From contig JALVEY010000173.1 of the NCBI GenBank assembly GCA_027030485.1, positions 1 through 53,070 of the forward strand: a stretch of 53,070 nucleotides of DNA. Reading direction: 5' to 3'. Of the stretch, positions 1-8,357 are shown one piece after another. Below the pieces are notes generated by a model. That model was not told the DNA's origin. It made no database searches and saw nothing but the letters and a program-made list of their open reading frames with translations. The stretch comes from Persephonella sp. GTDB lineage: Bacteria; Aquificota; Aquificia; Aquificales; Hydrogenothermaceae. Both the position numbers and the translations under genes were made by a program. Position 1 is the first letter of the stretch, and each line of letters starts with the position of its first letter.

Positions 1-1158
1 TATCTTACCTTTTCTTCCTATTGATAATAGTCTGAGTTTACTTTCTTCACCAACTGCTACAACCGTTTCCTCTTTTAAATTTCCTGATACCGCCGCATAC
101 ATATTGTTTACTCCCTTAACGATCACAGGTATTTTTTTAAATCTTCCATCTGAAACAGTAAGAACATAACTCCCAGAGGAAGTATTTAAAACCGCCTTTT
201 TTGGAACTACAAACCCTTCAATTTCTTTAACGAAAGAAACATTTATGAGACTGTTTGAAATTACTCCTTCAGGCTTTTCTGTAAGTCTGATCTTTACAAC
301 TTTTAGATAATCAGATGATGATGGGTATACAATAGAAACTTTGTAATCTTTAACATTACCATTAAATCTTATCCTAACTGGATCTCCCTCTTTTACAGGG
401 TAATCTGACGGAACTTTAACAACAATTTCGTATCTTTTAGATTCTTCTATCCTCATGATAGGTTTTCCCGGTAAAACAAGATTTCCTTCTCTGAGAAATA
501 TGTTCTGAACGATGCCGTTAACGGGAGATTTAATTCTCAAATATAAAAGGCTGTTTTTTAGAGTACTTATTTCGTTACTTAGCTGTTTTATTCTGTTTTT
601 GGCAGACTGTATCTCAGTCTGAATATCTTCAAGCTGGGATTTTGCAGTGAGATAAGATGAATAGCTTTTTTCAACCTTTTCCTTTGATACAGCCTTTTTT
701 TCAAATAATCTTTTGTCTCTTTCGTAAGTGTTCTTTTTAGTAATAAGCAGAACCTTTGCTGCCTGTTCTCTGGTTTTTAGGGATTTTAACCTTAGTTCAA
801 GGTTTTTTAGATCTATCTGGAGATTTTTTATCTGATTTTTTATCTGGGTGTCATCAATCACGGACAAAATCTGTCCTTTTTTTACTTTCTGTCCGATTTT
901 GACGTAAAGTTTTTTTATGTAGCCTGATTTGTTTGAAGATACAAACACAACATTTTCAGGTCTAAATTCCCCTACAAAATCCCTCGTTAATAAGATAGTT
1001 CCTTTCTGTACACGACTCCCTTTGACTGTGTAGTATGGTTTTTCAGCTGTTGGGATCTTTGATATCTCTTCTTTCTTTTTTTGTATAAGTAAAACACCTG
1101 TAACAACCAGAACAGCAACAACCACCACAAAAACAAAAATTTTAATTATTTTGCCCAT
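1..1158 (-). CDS. RND/HlyD-type efflux membrane-fusion (periplasmic adaptor) protein, C-terminus cut by window edge
   Basis: This is an open frame from ATG at 1158 to the window edge, 386 codons with no stop, so the C-terminus is missing; it is absent from the ORF track. The N-terminus has one membrane anchor (about residues 6-25), followed by a lipoyl-like half motif (SGYIKKLYVKIGQKVKKGQ), a long coiled-coil hairpin (about 105-195), and the returning half (LRIKSPVNGIV) leading into beta-barrel regions. That order is typical of adaptors joining an inner-membrane pump to a TolC channel. An AGAGGAG ribosome site precedes the ATG. The start overlaps the end of the TolC-like gene by 17 nt, so the two are one operon. 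The matching pump gene is probably beyond the left edge (inference). Confidence 0.9.
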   Translation of the reverse strand, partial: MGKIIKIFVFVVVVAVLVVTGVLLIQKKKEEISKIPTAEKPYYTVKGSRVQKGTILLTRDFVGEFRPENVVFVSSNKSGYIKKLYVKIGQKVKKGQILSVIDDTQIKNQIKNLQIDLKNLELRLKSLKTREQAAKVLLITKKNTYERDKRLFEKKAVSKEKVEKSYSSYLTAKSQLEDIQTEIQSAKNRIKQLSNEISTLKNSLLYLRIKSPVNGIVQNIFLREGNLVLPGKPIMRIEESKRYEIVVKVPSDYPVKEGDPVRIRFNGNVKDYKVSIVYPSSSDYLKVVKIRLTEKPEGVISNSLINVSFVKEIEGFVVPKKAVLNTSSGSYVLTVSDGRFKKIPVIVKGVNNMYAAVSGNLKEETVVAVGEESKLRLLSIGRKGKI

Positions 1159-2422
1159 ATCTTTGCTCCTCTAATAAATACTTCAGGTAAAAAATGGCTA
1201 TCTCCCTGTTGTAAACAGAATCGTAGTATTCTGCCAGTGCAGAAAACCTCTCTGCTTTTGCATATAGATAGTTATACAGATCAGAAACCCCTTCTTCATA
1301 CTTTGCCTTCTCTGCCTCCTCAACAGATCGGGCATACTTGAGCTTTTTTTCAGAAGCTTTTATTTTTGCCTGATATGTTCTGATACGGTTTATAGCCTCA
1401 TCAATCTCTTTGATAAGCTCTAATTCTGCTTTTTCTTTCAGGATACTTTTCTTTCTTAGATCAAGTTTAGACTGTATGTACCTGTTTTTCCTAACACCAA
1501 AATCAAAAAGCCTGTAGTTTATAAGTATACCTATCTGCCAAAGATCTTTGTACTGACTGTTTCCCATATTCCTCTGGGCAGAAGCTTTAAAGTAAATTTC
1601 CGGCAGATACTCCCCTTTGACTGTAAGCATTTTTTGACGGGATATCTCTTTTGTTAGATCAATCTTTTTAATTCTCTTAAGTGTTTTTATCTTTTTAACA
1701 TAAAAATCCCTGTCCAGAATAATTTCTTTTGTAGGTTTGATATCTTCAAGGTTTGAAAGGTCTATGCCCTGATCTCCTACTAACGTTTTAACTGCAGATT
1801 TCAAGGTTTTTATACTGTTTTGTATCTTTTTTATTTTGTAGTTAATATCCTCAATTCTGTATTGAACCTTAAACAGATCCATTTCAGGCTTTCTTCCTAA
1901 ATTAACAGCTTCCTGAATGTCATTTTTTAGTTTTTCAAGGGAGGTTCTGTATGCCTTTGCTGAAATAAGCTGTTTTTCAAGGGAGAGGATTTTCAAATAT
2001 ACAGACCTTATGTTAAAAACAACCATCTGCTCAGTCAGTGAAAGATCAATCTCTTTTATCTTTTTTGATATCTTTGAGATCTGAACACTTCTTTTTATCT
2101 TAAAGCCTGTAAAAATTGGAACTGTGTATGATATACCTGCGATAATCTGATTTTCGGCTCCTGTCAAATTGTGTATATTAACAGGTGTTGAGATAGGATA
2201 CAGTATACGGGGATCCTCATACCTGTTAAACGAACCGAATAGATCAATCTGTCCGAATTTCTTCTTTTTTGATTTTTCTACTGTAACTTTTCCTATTTTG
2301 AGATCTATTCTTTTTTCTGTAATGTAAGGGCTGTTTTTCAAAGCTTGATTTATCAATGTATCTAAATCCATAGAAAAAGCAGTTTCCATAAATATAAGAA
2401 AAAATAAAAGTATCTTTCTCAT
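1142..2422 (-). CDS. TolC family outer-membrane efflux protein
   Basis: The product is 426 aa. It starts with a signal peptide (MRKILLFFLIFMETAFS) and continues as a long, mostly alpha-helical protein with two similar halves, as in TolC-type trimeric channels that carry exported substrates across the outer membrane. The NSPYITEKRIDLKIGK segment near the N-terminus and the C-terminal helices with EEAEKAKYEEGVSDLYNYL are typical of the OEP domain; the gap SDLYN matches the common position of the second helical turn. It is the first gene of the efflux operon and is divergent from a TetR regulator that probably controls it. Substrate cannot be told from sequence. Confidence 0.9.
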   Translation of the reverse strand: MRKILLFFLIFMETAFSMDLDTLINQALKNSPYITEKRIDLKIGKVTVEKSKKKKFGQIDLFGSFNRYEDPRILYPISTPVNIHNLTGAENQIIAGISYTVPIFTGFKIKRSVQISKISKKIKEIDLSLTEQMVVFNIRSVYLKILSLEKQLISAKAYRTSLEKLKNDIQEAVNLGRKPEMDLFKVQYRIEDINYKIKKIQNSIKTLKSAVKTLVGDQGIDLSNLEDIKPTKEIILDRDFYVKKIKTLKRIKKIDLTKEISRQKMLTVKGEYLPEIYFKASAQRNMGNSQYKDLWQIGILINYRLFDFGVRKNRYIQSKLDLRKKSILKEKAELELIKEIDEAINRIRTYQAKIKASEKKLKYARSVEEAEKAKYEEGVSDLYNYLYAKAERFSALAEYYDSVYNREIAIFYLKYLLEEQRYGQNN

Positions 2423-2431
2423 GATCCACCT

Positions 2432-2460
2432 TTGTTATACTATTATAACTTTATTATAAT
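2432..2460 (+). promoter_or_regulatory. Sigma70-like promoter for the TetR gene, overlapping a palindrome
   Basis: TTGTTA (2432-2437) and TATAAT (2455-2460) are separated by 17 nt, upstream of the TetR gene on the plus strand. The perfect inverted repeat ATTATAA-cttta-TTATAAT (2442-2460) covers the spacer and the -10 box. A TetR dimer bound there would block its own promoter and possibly the divergent TolC operon. The AT-only arms make chance occurrence fairly likely. Confidence 0.5.
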
Positions 2461-2526
2461 AACGATGTTAGCAAAAGGCAAGATTTTCTATTAAATTAAT
2501 TAAAAAAAGTGTTTGGGAGAACTGCC

Positions 2527-3114
2527 GTGAAAAAAAGAAAAAGTGTTGAAGAGAGGAAGGAAGAGGTTTTTTACGTAATATCACAGATAATAGCAGAAAA
2601 AGGTCTTTCGGAGGTTTCAACCGTTGAGGTTGCCAGAAGACTGGGTGTTTCCCAGCCAGCTATTTACAAATATTTTAAAAACAAAGATGATATGATTGTT
2701 TATTATATTCAGCATCTAAAAGACAGCCTGAATGAAATAATAAAAAAAGCAGAAAAAGGCAAAACGGCAGAAGAAAAACTCAGGATAATTCTCTCAGAAC
2801 ATTTCAGGCTTCTTGAGAGAACCAAAATACTACCAAGGGTTGTATTTTCTGACATTATTTATGTGGGAAATCCTGAAAAAAAATCTAAACTAAAAGAAGC
2901 TGTTTTCCTTTACAGAAACGGTATAAAAAACATAATATCCGAAGGGATAAAAAATGGTGAGATAAAGGATATAGATCCTGAGTTTGGCGTCAGAGTTGTT
3001 ATAGGAGGTATCCTTTCCTCTACCCTTTTCTGGATGCTTGATGATATGAAATTCAGAATAATAGAGGAAGTGGACTTTCTTATGGAAAATATTAAGAGAA
3101 CTTTATTTAATTAA
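2527..3114 (+). CDS. TetR/AcrR family transcriptional regulator
   Basis: The protein is 195 aa from GTG 2527. I prefer this start to GTG 2509 because GGGAGA lies 7 nt upstream of 2527 while only A-rich sequence precedes 2509. The N-terminal TetR helix-turn-helix is clear (VSTVEVARRLGVSQPAIYKY then FKNKDDM, about residues 30-57). The rest is a helical ligand-binding domain with little family-wide conservation. TetR proteins repress neighbouring efflux genes until a ligand binds. The divergent position next to a TolC/adaptor operon fits that role here, though the ligand is unknown. A strong terminator follows the stop at once. Confidence 0.9.
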   Translation: MKKRKSVEERKEEVFYVISQIIAEKGLSEVSTVEVARRLGVSQPAIYKYFKNKDDMIVYYIQHLKDSLNEIIKKAEKGKTAEEKLRIILSEHFRLLERTKILPRVVFSDIIYVGNPEKKSKLKEAVFLYRNGIKNIISEGIKNGEIKDIDPEFGVRVVIGGILSSTLFWMLDDMKFRIIEEVDFLMENIKRTLFN

Positions 3115-3136
3115 GCCCCCGAAGGGGCTTTTTTTT
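3113..3136 (+). terminator. Rho-independent terminator after the TetR gene
   Basis: AAGCCCC-CGAA-GGGGCTT forms a 7-bp stem with a 4-nt loop, followed by a T run reaching the sucD stop. It begins inside the TetR stop codon. Read on the minus strand the same stem carries a C(UUCG)G tetraloop but no T tract follows, so it may only slow transcription from the sucD side. Confidence 0.9.
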
Positions 3137-4010
3137 ATTTTAAAACTTCTGCCACAGCTTCGCCTATAAAGGATATATTCTTTACAGTGGTCGCTCCTGC
3201 CGATTCAAGGGCTTTGTATTTTTCCTCTGCTGTTCCTTTTCCGCCTGCGATTATAGCTCCTGCATGACCCATTCTTTTTCCTGGAGGTGCCGTAACTCCT
3301 GCTATATATGCAACTACCGGCTTGGTAACATACTCTTTTATGAACTCAGCAGCCTCTTCTTCTGCTGTCCCTCCGATCTCACCTATCATAACGATCGCTT
3401 CCGTTTCTGGATCGTCCTGAAACCACCTGAGAACATCTGAGAAAACTGTTCCAGGAACAGGATCACCTCCAATTCCTATGACTGTAGACTGTCCTATATC
3501 CCTGTTTGAAAGCTGGAACGCCGCTTCATATGTTAGTGTTCCTGATCTTGAGACAATTCCCACTTTTCCTCTTTTGAATATGTGTCCCGGCATTATACCT
3601 ATCTTTGCCTCGTCTGGTGTAATAACCCCGGGACAGTTTGGACCTATCAAAACAGTGTCAGGGTAATAGGTTTTTATGTAATTTTTTACAGGTATCATGT
3701 CATTAACAGGAATTCCTTCTGTTATACAGATAACAGTTTTTATACCGGCATCAACCGCCTCTAACACCGCATCAGCTGCAAACGGAGGTGGAACAAATAT
3801 AAGAGAGCAGTCTGCTCCTGTTTTTTCAACAGCCTCTTCAACAGAATCAAAAACAGGCATACCTTCAACTTCCTGTCCACCTTTTCCTGGCGTTACTCCG
3901 CCAACAACCTGAGTTCCGTATGCCTTACACTGGGTAGCATGGAAGGATCCTTCTCTCCCTGTTATTCCTTGAACAATAACTTTTGTATCTTTATTTACTA
4001 ATACGCTCAT
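3135..4010 (-). CDS. sucD: Succinate-CoA ligase (ADP-forming), alpha subunit
   Basis: The protein is 291 aa, the usual length. It has the N-terminal CoA-binding Rossmann domain ([11 protein letters not shown]) and the ligase domain with the phosphohistidine segment [18 protein letters not shown] (His249). With SucC it interconverts succinate and succinyl-CoA in the cytoplasm, coupled to ATP; in a reductive TCA cycle the flow is towards succinyl-CoA (inferred from the likely lineage). It is the last gene of the mdh-fum-suc operon and is separated from sucC by a Uma2-like gene, which is unusual because sucC and sucD are normally adjacent. An AAGGAGGAAAAGG-type ribosome site precedes the start. 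Confidence 0.96.
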   Translation of the reverse strand: MSVLVNKDTKVIVQGITGREGSFHATQCKAYGTQVVGGVTPGKGGQEVEGMPVFDSVEEAVEKTGADCSLIFVPPPFAADAVLEAVDAGIKTVICITEGIPVNDMIPVKNYIKTYYPDTVLIGPNCPGVITPDEAKIGIMPGHIFKRGKVGIVSRSGTLTYEAAFQLSNRDIGQSTVIGIGGDPVPGTVFSDVLRWFQDDPETEAIVMIGEIGGTAEEEAAEFIKEYVTKPVVAYIAGVTAPPGKRMGHAGAIIAGGKGTAEEKYKALESAGATTVKNISFIGEAVAEVLK

Positions 4011-4034
4011 TTTCCTTTTCCTCCTTATTGTTAT

Positions 4035-4574
4035 TTACAGTACTCTTGAAAAATTAACTGTAAGCTTACAGTCGTTTACAGTAAATTCAAAGATTTCATT
4101 AACAGTTCCAAAAACTTTTTTATATCTGCCATTTTCAAGTTGGAAAATTTTTACATGTTTTCTATCTTCTGTCGGGTAAACTAAGCAGTAATACTCTACT
4201 CCTTCCCTTTCATAAAGTTCGTATTTAAGATGCTCATCCATTTTCACCGATGATGGAGATACCACTTCAAATATGATTTTGGGTGTTGTGGTAACTTTTT
4301 CTCCCGGATTTCCACAGATTACTACTACATCAGGTCTAACTACCGTATCTTCTGATACGTAGTAATCAATATCTGGAATAACTTCACAATTTTGAGTTTC
4401 GCAGTTTTTTATTCCTTTATCTAATTCAACTATTAAGTTCTTTATTACCCTTTGATGCTCAACAGAAGAAGACGCCAGAGCATAGGGAACTCCTTCAATC
4501 AGTTCCCAATCTCCTTGCCATTTATTTCTTTCCTCAACAGTATAATAAGGTAAATATCTATCTGCTAATCCCAT
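4035..4574 (-). CDS. Uma2 family (DUF820) PD-(D/E)XK nuclease-like protein
   Basis: The protein is 179 aa from ATG 4574, which has GGAAGG 5-6 nt upstream; the longer ORF (start 4607) would overlap sucC by 20 nt. The Uma2 pattern is present: an N-terminal WELIEGVPYALA segment, RPDVVVI with Asp82, IFEVVSPSS with Glu103, then a Lys117 helix (HLKYELYEREGVEYYCLV). This matches the restriction-endonuclease-like fold of the family. Biological substrates of Uma2 proteins are poorly known; they are abundant in cyanobacteria and other bacteria, often as stand-alone genes. Its placement between sucC and sucD in the same orientation means it is probably co-transcribed with them. No link to succinyl-CoA chemistry is implied by its fold. 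Confidence 0.88.
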   Translation of the reverse strand: MGLADRYLPYYTVEERNKWQGDWELIEGVPYALASSSVEHQRVIKNLIVELDKGIKNCETQNCEVIPDIDYYVSEDTVVRPDVVVICGNPGEKVTTTPKIIFEVVSPSSVKMDEHLKYELYEREGVEYYCLVYPTEDRKHVKIFQLENGRYKKVFGTVNEIFEFTVNDCKLTVNFSRVL

Positions 4575-4587
4575 ATAACCTTCCAGT

Positions 4588-5757
4588 CTATCCTGTTTGT
4601 TTTGCAAGTTCTACAGCTTTTTGGGCTCCTTCCCACATGGTATCAGCAGGAATAAGATCAAGCCCAGATTCTGCAAGCATCTTCTTACCAAGCTCCACAT
4701 TTGTTCCTTCCATTCTCACAACTATTGGAACATGGGGATTTACCTCTTTTGATGCCTGAATGATACCCTCAGCAAGTCTATCACACCTTAAGATACCGCC
4801 GAATATATTGATAAAAATAGCTTTAACGTTAGGATCAGAAAGTATAATCTTGAATGCATTTGCTATCTGCTCAGCATTTGCAGAACCTCCAACGTCAAGG
4901 AAGTTCGCAGGTTCTCCTCCGGCAAGTTTTATTGTGTCCATTGTTGCCATTGCAAGACCTGCACCGTTTACCATGCAGGCTATATTTCCATCAAGTTTTA
5001 TGTAGTTCAGGTTGTACTGTTTGGCTTTTACTTCAAGCTCAGATTCCTGTGTTGGATCTTCCATCTCCATTATGTCAGGATGTCTGAAAAGGGCGTTATC
5101 GTCAAAATCAACCTTTGCATCAAGAACAACAATATTTCCTTCTTTCGTCAGAACAAGAGGGTTGATCTCAACCATAGAGGCATCTTCTTTCATATAAACA
5201 TTGTAAAGCTTCAGGAAGACCCCTGCCACTTTGTTTATCAGGTTTTTTGGAAAGCCAAGCTTAAGGGCTATATTTCTTGCCTGGAAGGCTCGAAGTCCTA
5301 TAAATGGATCTATTTCTTCTGTTATAATAGCCTCTGGATTTGTGGCGGCAACCTCTTCAATCTCCATTCCACCTTCTGAAGATGCCATAATGATCAGTTT
5401 TGACTTACTTCTGTCTAATGTGATAGCAACATAGTACTCCTTGTCTATGTTTGTCCCTTCCTCTATGTATATCCTGCTGACCGGCAGACCTTCAGGACCT
5501 GTCTGAAATGTTATAAGAGTTTTCCCAAGTAGTTCAGCAGCATACTTCTGAACCTCATCAAGGTTGTTTGCAAGTTTTACACCTCCTGCTTTTCCCCTAC
5601 CTCCTGCATGGATCTGTGCCTTAACCACAACAGGAAATTTGCCAAGCTGCTGGGCAGCCTCAACCGCCTCCTCAACTGTAAATGCAGGATAACCTTTTGG
5701 TACAGGAAGTCCATATTTTGCGAATATTTCCTTTGCCTGATGCTCATGTACTTTCAT
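4588..5757 (-). CDS. sucC: Succinate-CoA ligase (ADP-forming), beta subunit
   Basis: The protein is 389 aa, close to the family norm. The N-terminus is an ATP-grasp domain ([35 protein letters not shown]), with EINPLVLT for metal/nucleotide binding and a C-terminal ligase domain with [12 protein letters not shown]. It supplies nucleotide and succinate binding and pairs with SucD. It starts 10 nt after fumB, so it is translated from the same message. The next gene downstream is the Uma2-like insertion rather than sucD. Confidence 0.96.
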   Translation of the reverse strand: MKVHEHQAKEIFAKYGLPVPKGYPAFTVEEAVEAAQQLGKFPVVVKAQIHAGGRGKAGGVKLANNLDEVQKYAAELLGKTLITFQTGPEGLPVSRIYIEEGTNIDKEYYVAITLDRSKSKLIIMASSEGGMEIEEVAATNPEAIITEEIDPFIGLRAFQARNIALKLGFPKNLINKVAGVFLKLYNVYMKEDASMVEINPLVLTKEGNIVVLDAKVDFDDNALFRHPDIMEMEDPTQESELEVKAKQYNLNYIKLDGNIACMVNGAGLAMATMDTIKLAGGEPANFLDVGGSANAEQIANAFKIILSDPNVKAIFINIFGGILRCDRLAEGIIQASKEVNPHVPIVVRMEGTNVELGKKMLAESGLDLIPADTMWEGAQKAVELAKQTG

Positions 5758-5767
5758 CCTGTCCTCC

Positions 5768-6337
5768 TTATGGATCTATTTCAATTTTTCTGTAAATTTT
5801 TTGCCCTTCCTCAAAAACATCACCACCATACATGTCGTTAGCAACAATAACAGGAAAATCCTCAAAATAAAGTTTCCTGATAGCTTCTGGTCCTAAATCT
5901 TCGTAAGCTATAATCTCTGATGATTTAATATGTTTTGACAAAAGTGCCGCCGTCCCTCCAAAGGCGGCAAAATAAACAGCTTTGTATTTTTTTAGTGCTT
6001 CCTTAACCTCATGCCCTCTCCATCCTTTCCCTATAGTTCCTTTCAAACCAAGCTCAAGAAGCTTGGGAGTGTATTTATCCATCCTGTAAGCTGTTGTTGG
6101 TCCTGCCGAGCCTATAACCTGCCCCGGCTTTGGAGGGGTTGGACCAACATAATAAATAACCTGTCCTTTTATATCAAAAGGTAATTTTCCTGTTTTTTCA
6201 TATTCTTCAAGCATTCTTTTGTGGGCTGCATCCCTTGCTGTGTATACATAGCCATTTAACAGAACCCTGTCTCCTGCTTTAAGATCTTTTATCACCTCAT
6301 CAGTTAAAGGTGTTGCTATTTTTTTTATTTCAGACAT
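5768..6337 (-). CDS. fumB: Fumarate hydratase class I, beta (C-terminal) subunit
   Basis: The protein is 189 aa and corresponds to the C-terminal domain of class I Fe-S fumarases and L(+)-tartrate dehydratase beta subunits. Recognisable segments are [20 protein letters not shown] at the start, [13 protein letters not shown] in the middle and GKGWRGHEV. It should associate with the alpha subunit to hydrate fumarate or dehydrate malate. The position between malate dehydrogenase and succinyl-CoA synthetase argues for fumarase rather than tartrate dehydratase. The ribosome site GAGGAAGAA lies in a short upstream reading frame (6330-6416) whose stop overlaps this ATG. Confidence 0.92.
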   Translation of the reverse strand: MSEIKKIATPLTDEVIKDLKAGDRVLLNGYVYTARDAAHKRMLEEYEKTGKLPFDIKGQVIYYVGPTPPKPGQVIGSAGPTTAYRMDKYTPKLLELGLKGTIGKGWRGHEVKEALKKYKAVYFAAFGGTAALLSKHIKSSEIIAYEDLGPEAIRKLYFEDFPVIVANDMYGGDVFEEGQKIYRKIEIDP

Positions 6338-6416
6338 TCTGTTCTTCCTCTTGTATTAATTTTTCCAGGTTAAACATTACATTATCCATTTTCAAGCCCT
6401 TTTTATTATTGCTCAT
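6330..6416 (-). CDS. Possible 28-aa small ORF between the fumarase subunit genes
   Basis: After the fumA stop a frame opens with ATG at 6416 and reads 28 residues (begins MSNNKKGLKMDNVMFNLEKL) to a TGA that overlaps the fumB start (AATGTCTGA). It is charged and helix-prone at its C-terminus. There is no good ribosome site in front of it, though translation could be coupled to fumA, whose stop lies 4 nt away. It may simply be a leader that keeps ribosomes moving through the 83-nt gap. I do not recognise it, and its coding status is uncertain. Confidence 0.3.
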   Translation of the reverse strand: MSNNKKGLKMDNVMFNLEKLIQEEEQNV

Positions 6417-6420
6417 ATTT

Positions 6421-7266
6421 TCATATCTCAATCTCGTTATGTCTGTTTGCATGGCACTGGATATTTACCGCAACAGGAAGAGAGGCTATATGAACAGGTG
6501 CAACCTCTATTTTTAGATCAATAGCTGTTACAGTCCCGCCAAATCCGAGAGGACCAACCCCAAGTTGATTTGCAAGGCTCAAAAGTTCCTCTTCAAGCAT
6601 TGCTATCCTTGGGTCTGAATGTCTCTCTCCTATCGGTCTGAATAAGGCTTTTTTTGCGAGAACAGCTGAATAATCAAACGTACCGCCTATTCCAACACCG
6701 ACAGTAAATGGGGGACATGCGTTTGGCCCTGCATTAGCTATAGTCTTCAGAACAAACTTTTTAACCCCTTCAAGCCCATCTGCAGGTTTTAGCATGATCT
6801 GTTTACTCTGATTTTCAGAACCTCCACCTTTTGCGGCAAACTTTATTTTTATCTTGTCTCCAGGAACAATATCAAAGTATATAAGTGCAGGGGTGTTATC
6901 TCCTGTATTTTTCCTCTCAAAAACAGGATCAAAAGCAAGTGAAGCTCTAAGGTATCCTTCCTTCGTTGCCTGTCTGACACCTTCGTTTATAGCATCCTTT
7001 ATATTTCCACCTGTGATGTGAACATCCTGACCTACCTCAATAAAAAAAACAGGGTATCCTGTGTCCTGACAGTAAGCCACCTGTTCTTTTGAAGATACCT
7101 GTGCATTCTGAAGAATAGTTTCTAATATCTCCTTTCCAGTTGGGGATTCTTCAAAGGCTTTTGCTGTGTCAACAGCTTTCACAAAATCATCTGGCAGATT
7201 GTATTCTGCGTCCATTACCATACTTTTGACTCTCTGAATTATAAGATCTACATGTATTTCTCTCAT
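6421..7266 (-). CDS. fumA: Fumarate hydratase class I, alpha (N-terminal) subunit
   Basis: The protein is 281 aa and matches the N-terminal Fe-S domain of class I fumarases. Three cysteines suited to bind the [4Fe-4S] cluster are visible: Cys66 in AYCQDTGYPVFF, Cys184 in GPNACPPFTVGVGIGG and Cys271 in NIQCHANRH. The oxygen-labile cluster is the Lewis acid for reversible malate/fumarate interconversion. The gene follows mdh with only one base between stop and start, and fumB lies downstream. Splitting the enzyme into two genes is common in thermophiles and archaea. Confidence 0.94.
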   Translation of the reverse strand: MREIHVDLIIQRVKSMVMDAEYNLPDDFVKAVDTAKAFEESPTGKEILETILQNAQVSSKEQVAYCQDTGYPVFFIEVGQDVHITGGNIKDAINEGVRQATKEGYLRASLAFDPVFERKNTGDNTPALIYFDIVPGDKIKIKFAAKGGGSENQSKQIMLKPADGLEGVKKFVLKTIANAGPNACPPFTVGVGIGGTFDYSAVLAKKALFRPIGERHSDPRIAMLEEELLSLANQLGVGPLGFGGTVTAIDLKIEVAPVHIASLPVAVNIQCHANRHNEIEI

Positions 7267-7267
7267 T

Positions 7268-8266
7268 CTATATAAGCCCCAGCTCTTTAATTCTTTCTAT
7301 TCCAGATTTTACAGATTTAACAGAAGATTCCCATAATTTTTTTTCTTCTTCTGTAAAATCAAGCTTTATAACATCCTCAACCCCATGAGCACCAAGTTTA
7401 ACAGGAACACCTATACATATATCGTAAGCTTTGTAATGATTGGCATCTTCACCATCAAGGTATACTGAACATGGAAGTATCTCTTTTTTGTCGCTCAGTA
7501 TAGCGTCCACCATTTCAACCACAGATGCTCCGGGAGCATGGTATGCTGAAGTACCCATAAGGGAAACTATCTCTCCTCCGCCAAACTTTGTTCTTTCAAC
7601 TATCTCTTTTAATCTATTTTCAGGAATAAGTTTGGTTAATGGCTCTCCACCTACATTGGAAACAGAAAGAAGAGGAACCATATCATCACCATGACTTCCT
7701 AAAACATAAGCATTTATATTTTTAACAGAAACCTTAAGCTCCATAGATAGAAACGCTTTAAATCTTGCAGTATCAAGAACACCTGCCATTCCCATAACCT
7801 TTTCTTTTGGGAAACCTGTTAGCTTAAAGGCTGCATATGTAAGAACATCTACAGGATTTGAAACTACGATAACAACCGCATCAGGTGCAAATTGTGCAAT
7901 TCTTTCTGAAACGGTTCTTATTATTCCAACATTCTTTGAAAGAAGGTCATCCCTGCTCATCCCAGGTCTTCTGGGAAAACCTGCAGTAACAACTACTATA
8001 TCTGAACCTTCAAGAGGCTCATATCCTTCACCATCAGGAGATACTGTAAAACCTTCAACCTCAACATCACAATCAATAGCAGCAGCCATCTGTTTTATAT
8101 CAAGGGCTTTTCCTTTTACTATCTCATATATTTTATCTCCCTCTTTTCTTGAAAGATCAAACATCCTGACATTTGCTATCTCTTTTATCGCTATAAGATT
8201 GGCAACATGCTCTCCAACATTGCCGGCTCCAACTACTGACACAACTGGTCTTTTGTACTCTCCCAT
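7268..8266 (-). CDS. mdh: Malate dehydrogenase (LDH/MDH superfamily)
   Basis: The protein is 332 aa. The Rossmann motif VVGAGNVGEHVA sits at 11-22, and Asp37 (RMFDLS) at the end of the second strand favours NAD over NADP. The substrate-binding arginines lie in GFPRRPGMSRDDL (Arg100 and Arg105), and the catalytic His192 lies in GSHGDDMVPL, with partner Asp165 in LDTAR. Arg at position 100 points to oxaloacetate/malate rather than lactate. It is the first gene of the mdh-fum-suc operon, with a GGAGG ribosome site. An internal insert (FTVSPDGEGYEPLEG) slightly lengthens the protein compared with about 310 aa homologues. Confidence 0.94.
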   Translation of the reverse strand: MGEYKRPVVSVVGAGNVGEHVANLIAIKEIANVRMFDLSRKEGDKIYEIVKGKALDIKQMAAAIDCDVEVEGFTVSPDGEGYEPLEGSDIVVVTAGFPRRPGMSRDDLLSKNVGIIRTVSERIAQFAPDAVVIVVSNPVDVLTYAAFKLTGFPKEKVMGMAGVLDTARFKAFLSMELKVSVKNINAYVLGSHGDDMVPLLSVSNVGGEPLTKLIPENRLKEIVERTKFGGGEIVSLMGTSAYHAPGASVVEMVDAILSDKKEILPCSVYLDGEDANHYKAYDICIGVPVKLGAHGVEDVIKLDFTEEEKKLWESSVKSVKSGIERIKELGLI

Positions 8267-8279
8267 AGCTGCCTCCGGT

Positions 8280-8307
8280 TGTTTATTGACTAAATTAGTC
8301 TATAATT
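8280..8307 (+). promoter_or_regulatory. Promoter candidate for the fliJ-motE-AhpD run, with a 13-bp palindrome in its spacer
   Basis: TTGTTT (8280-8285) and TATAAT (8302-8307) are 16 nt apart, upstream of the plus-strand genes. The palindrome GACTAA-a-TTAGTC (8289-8301) fills most of the spacer, where a bound regulator would interfere with RNA polymerase on both strands. Confidence 0.45.
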
Positions 8308-8337
8308 TATGTAAAACTTTGTCAAACAGTGTTTGAT
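8300..8337 (-). promoter_or_regulatory. Promoter/operator candidate for the mdh-fum-suc operon
   Basis: On the minus strand a consensus TTGACA (8326-8321) is followed by TATAGA (8305-8300) after a short 15-nt spacer, or TAGACT after 17. A perfect 15-bp palindrome, TCAAACA-g-TGTTTGA (8323-8337), overlaps the -35 box. This suggests control by a dimeric DNA-binding protein; which one cannot be told from the site alone. Confidence 0.45.
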
Positions 8338-8357
8338 TTTTTATTATTAATTATATT

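Noticed and set aside
2509-2526. GTG 2509 as the TetR start
   Set aside because: Only A-rich sequence lies upstream; GTG 2527 has GGGAGA 7 nt before it.
4575-4607. Longer start for the Uma2-like gene (ORF track)
   Set aside because: It would overlap sucC and lacks a ribosome site, while ATG 4574 has GGAAGG at good spacing.
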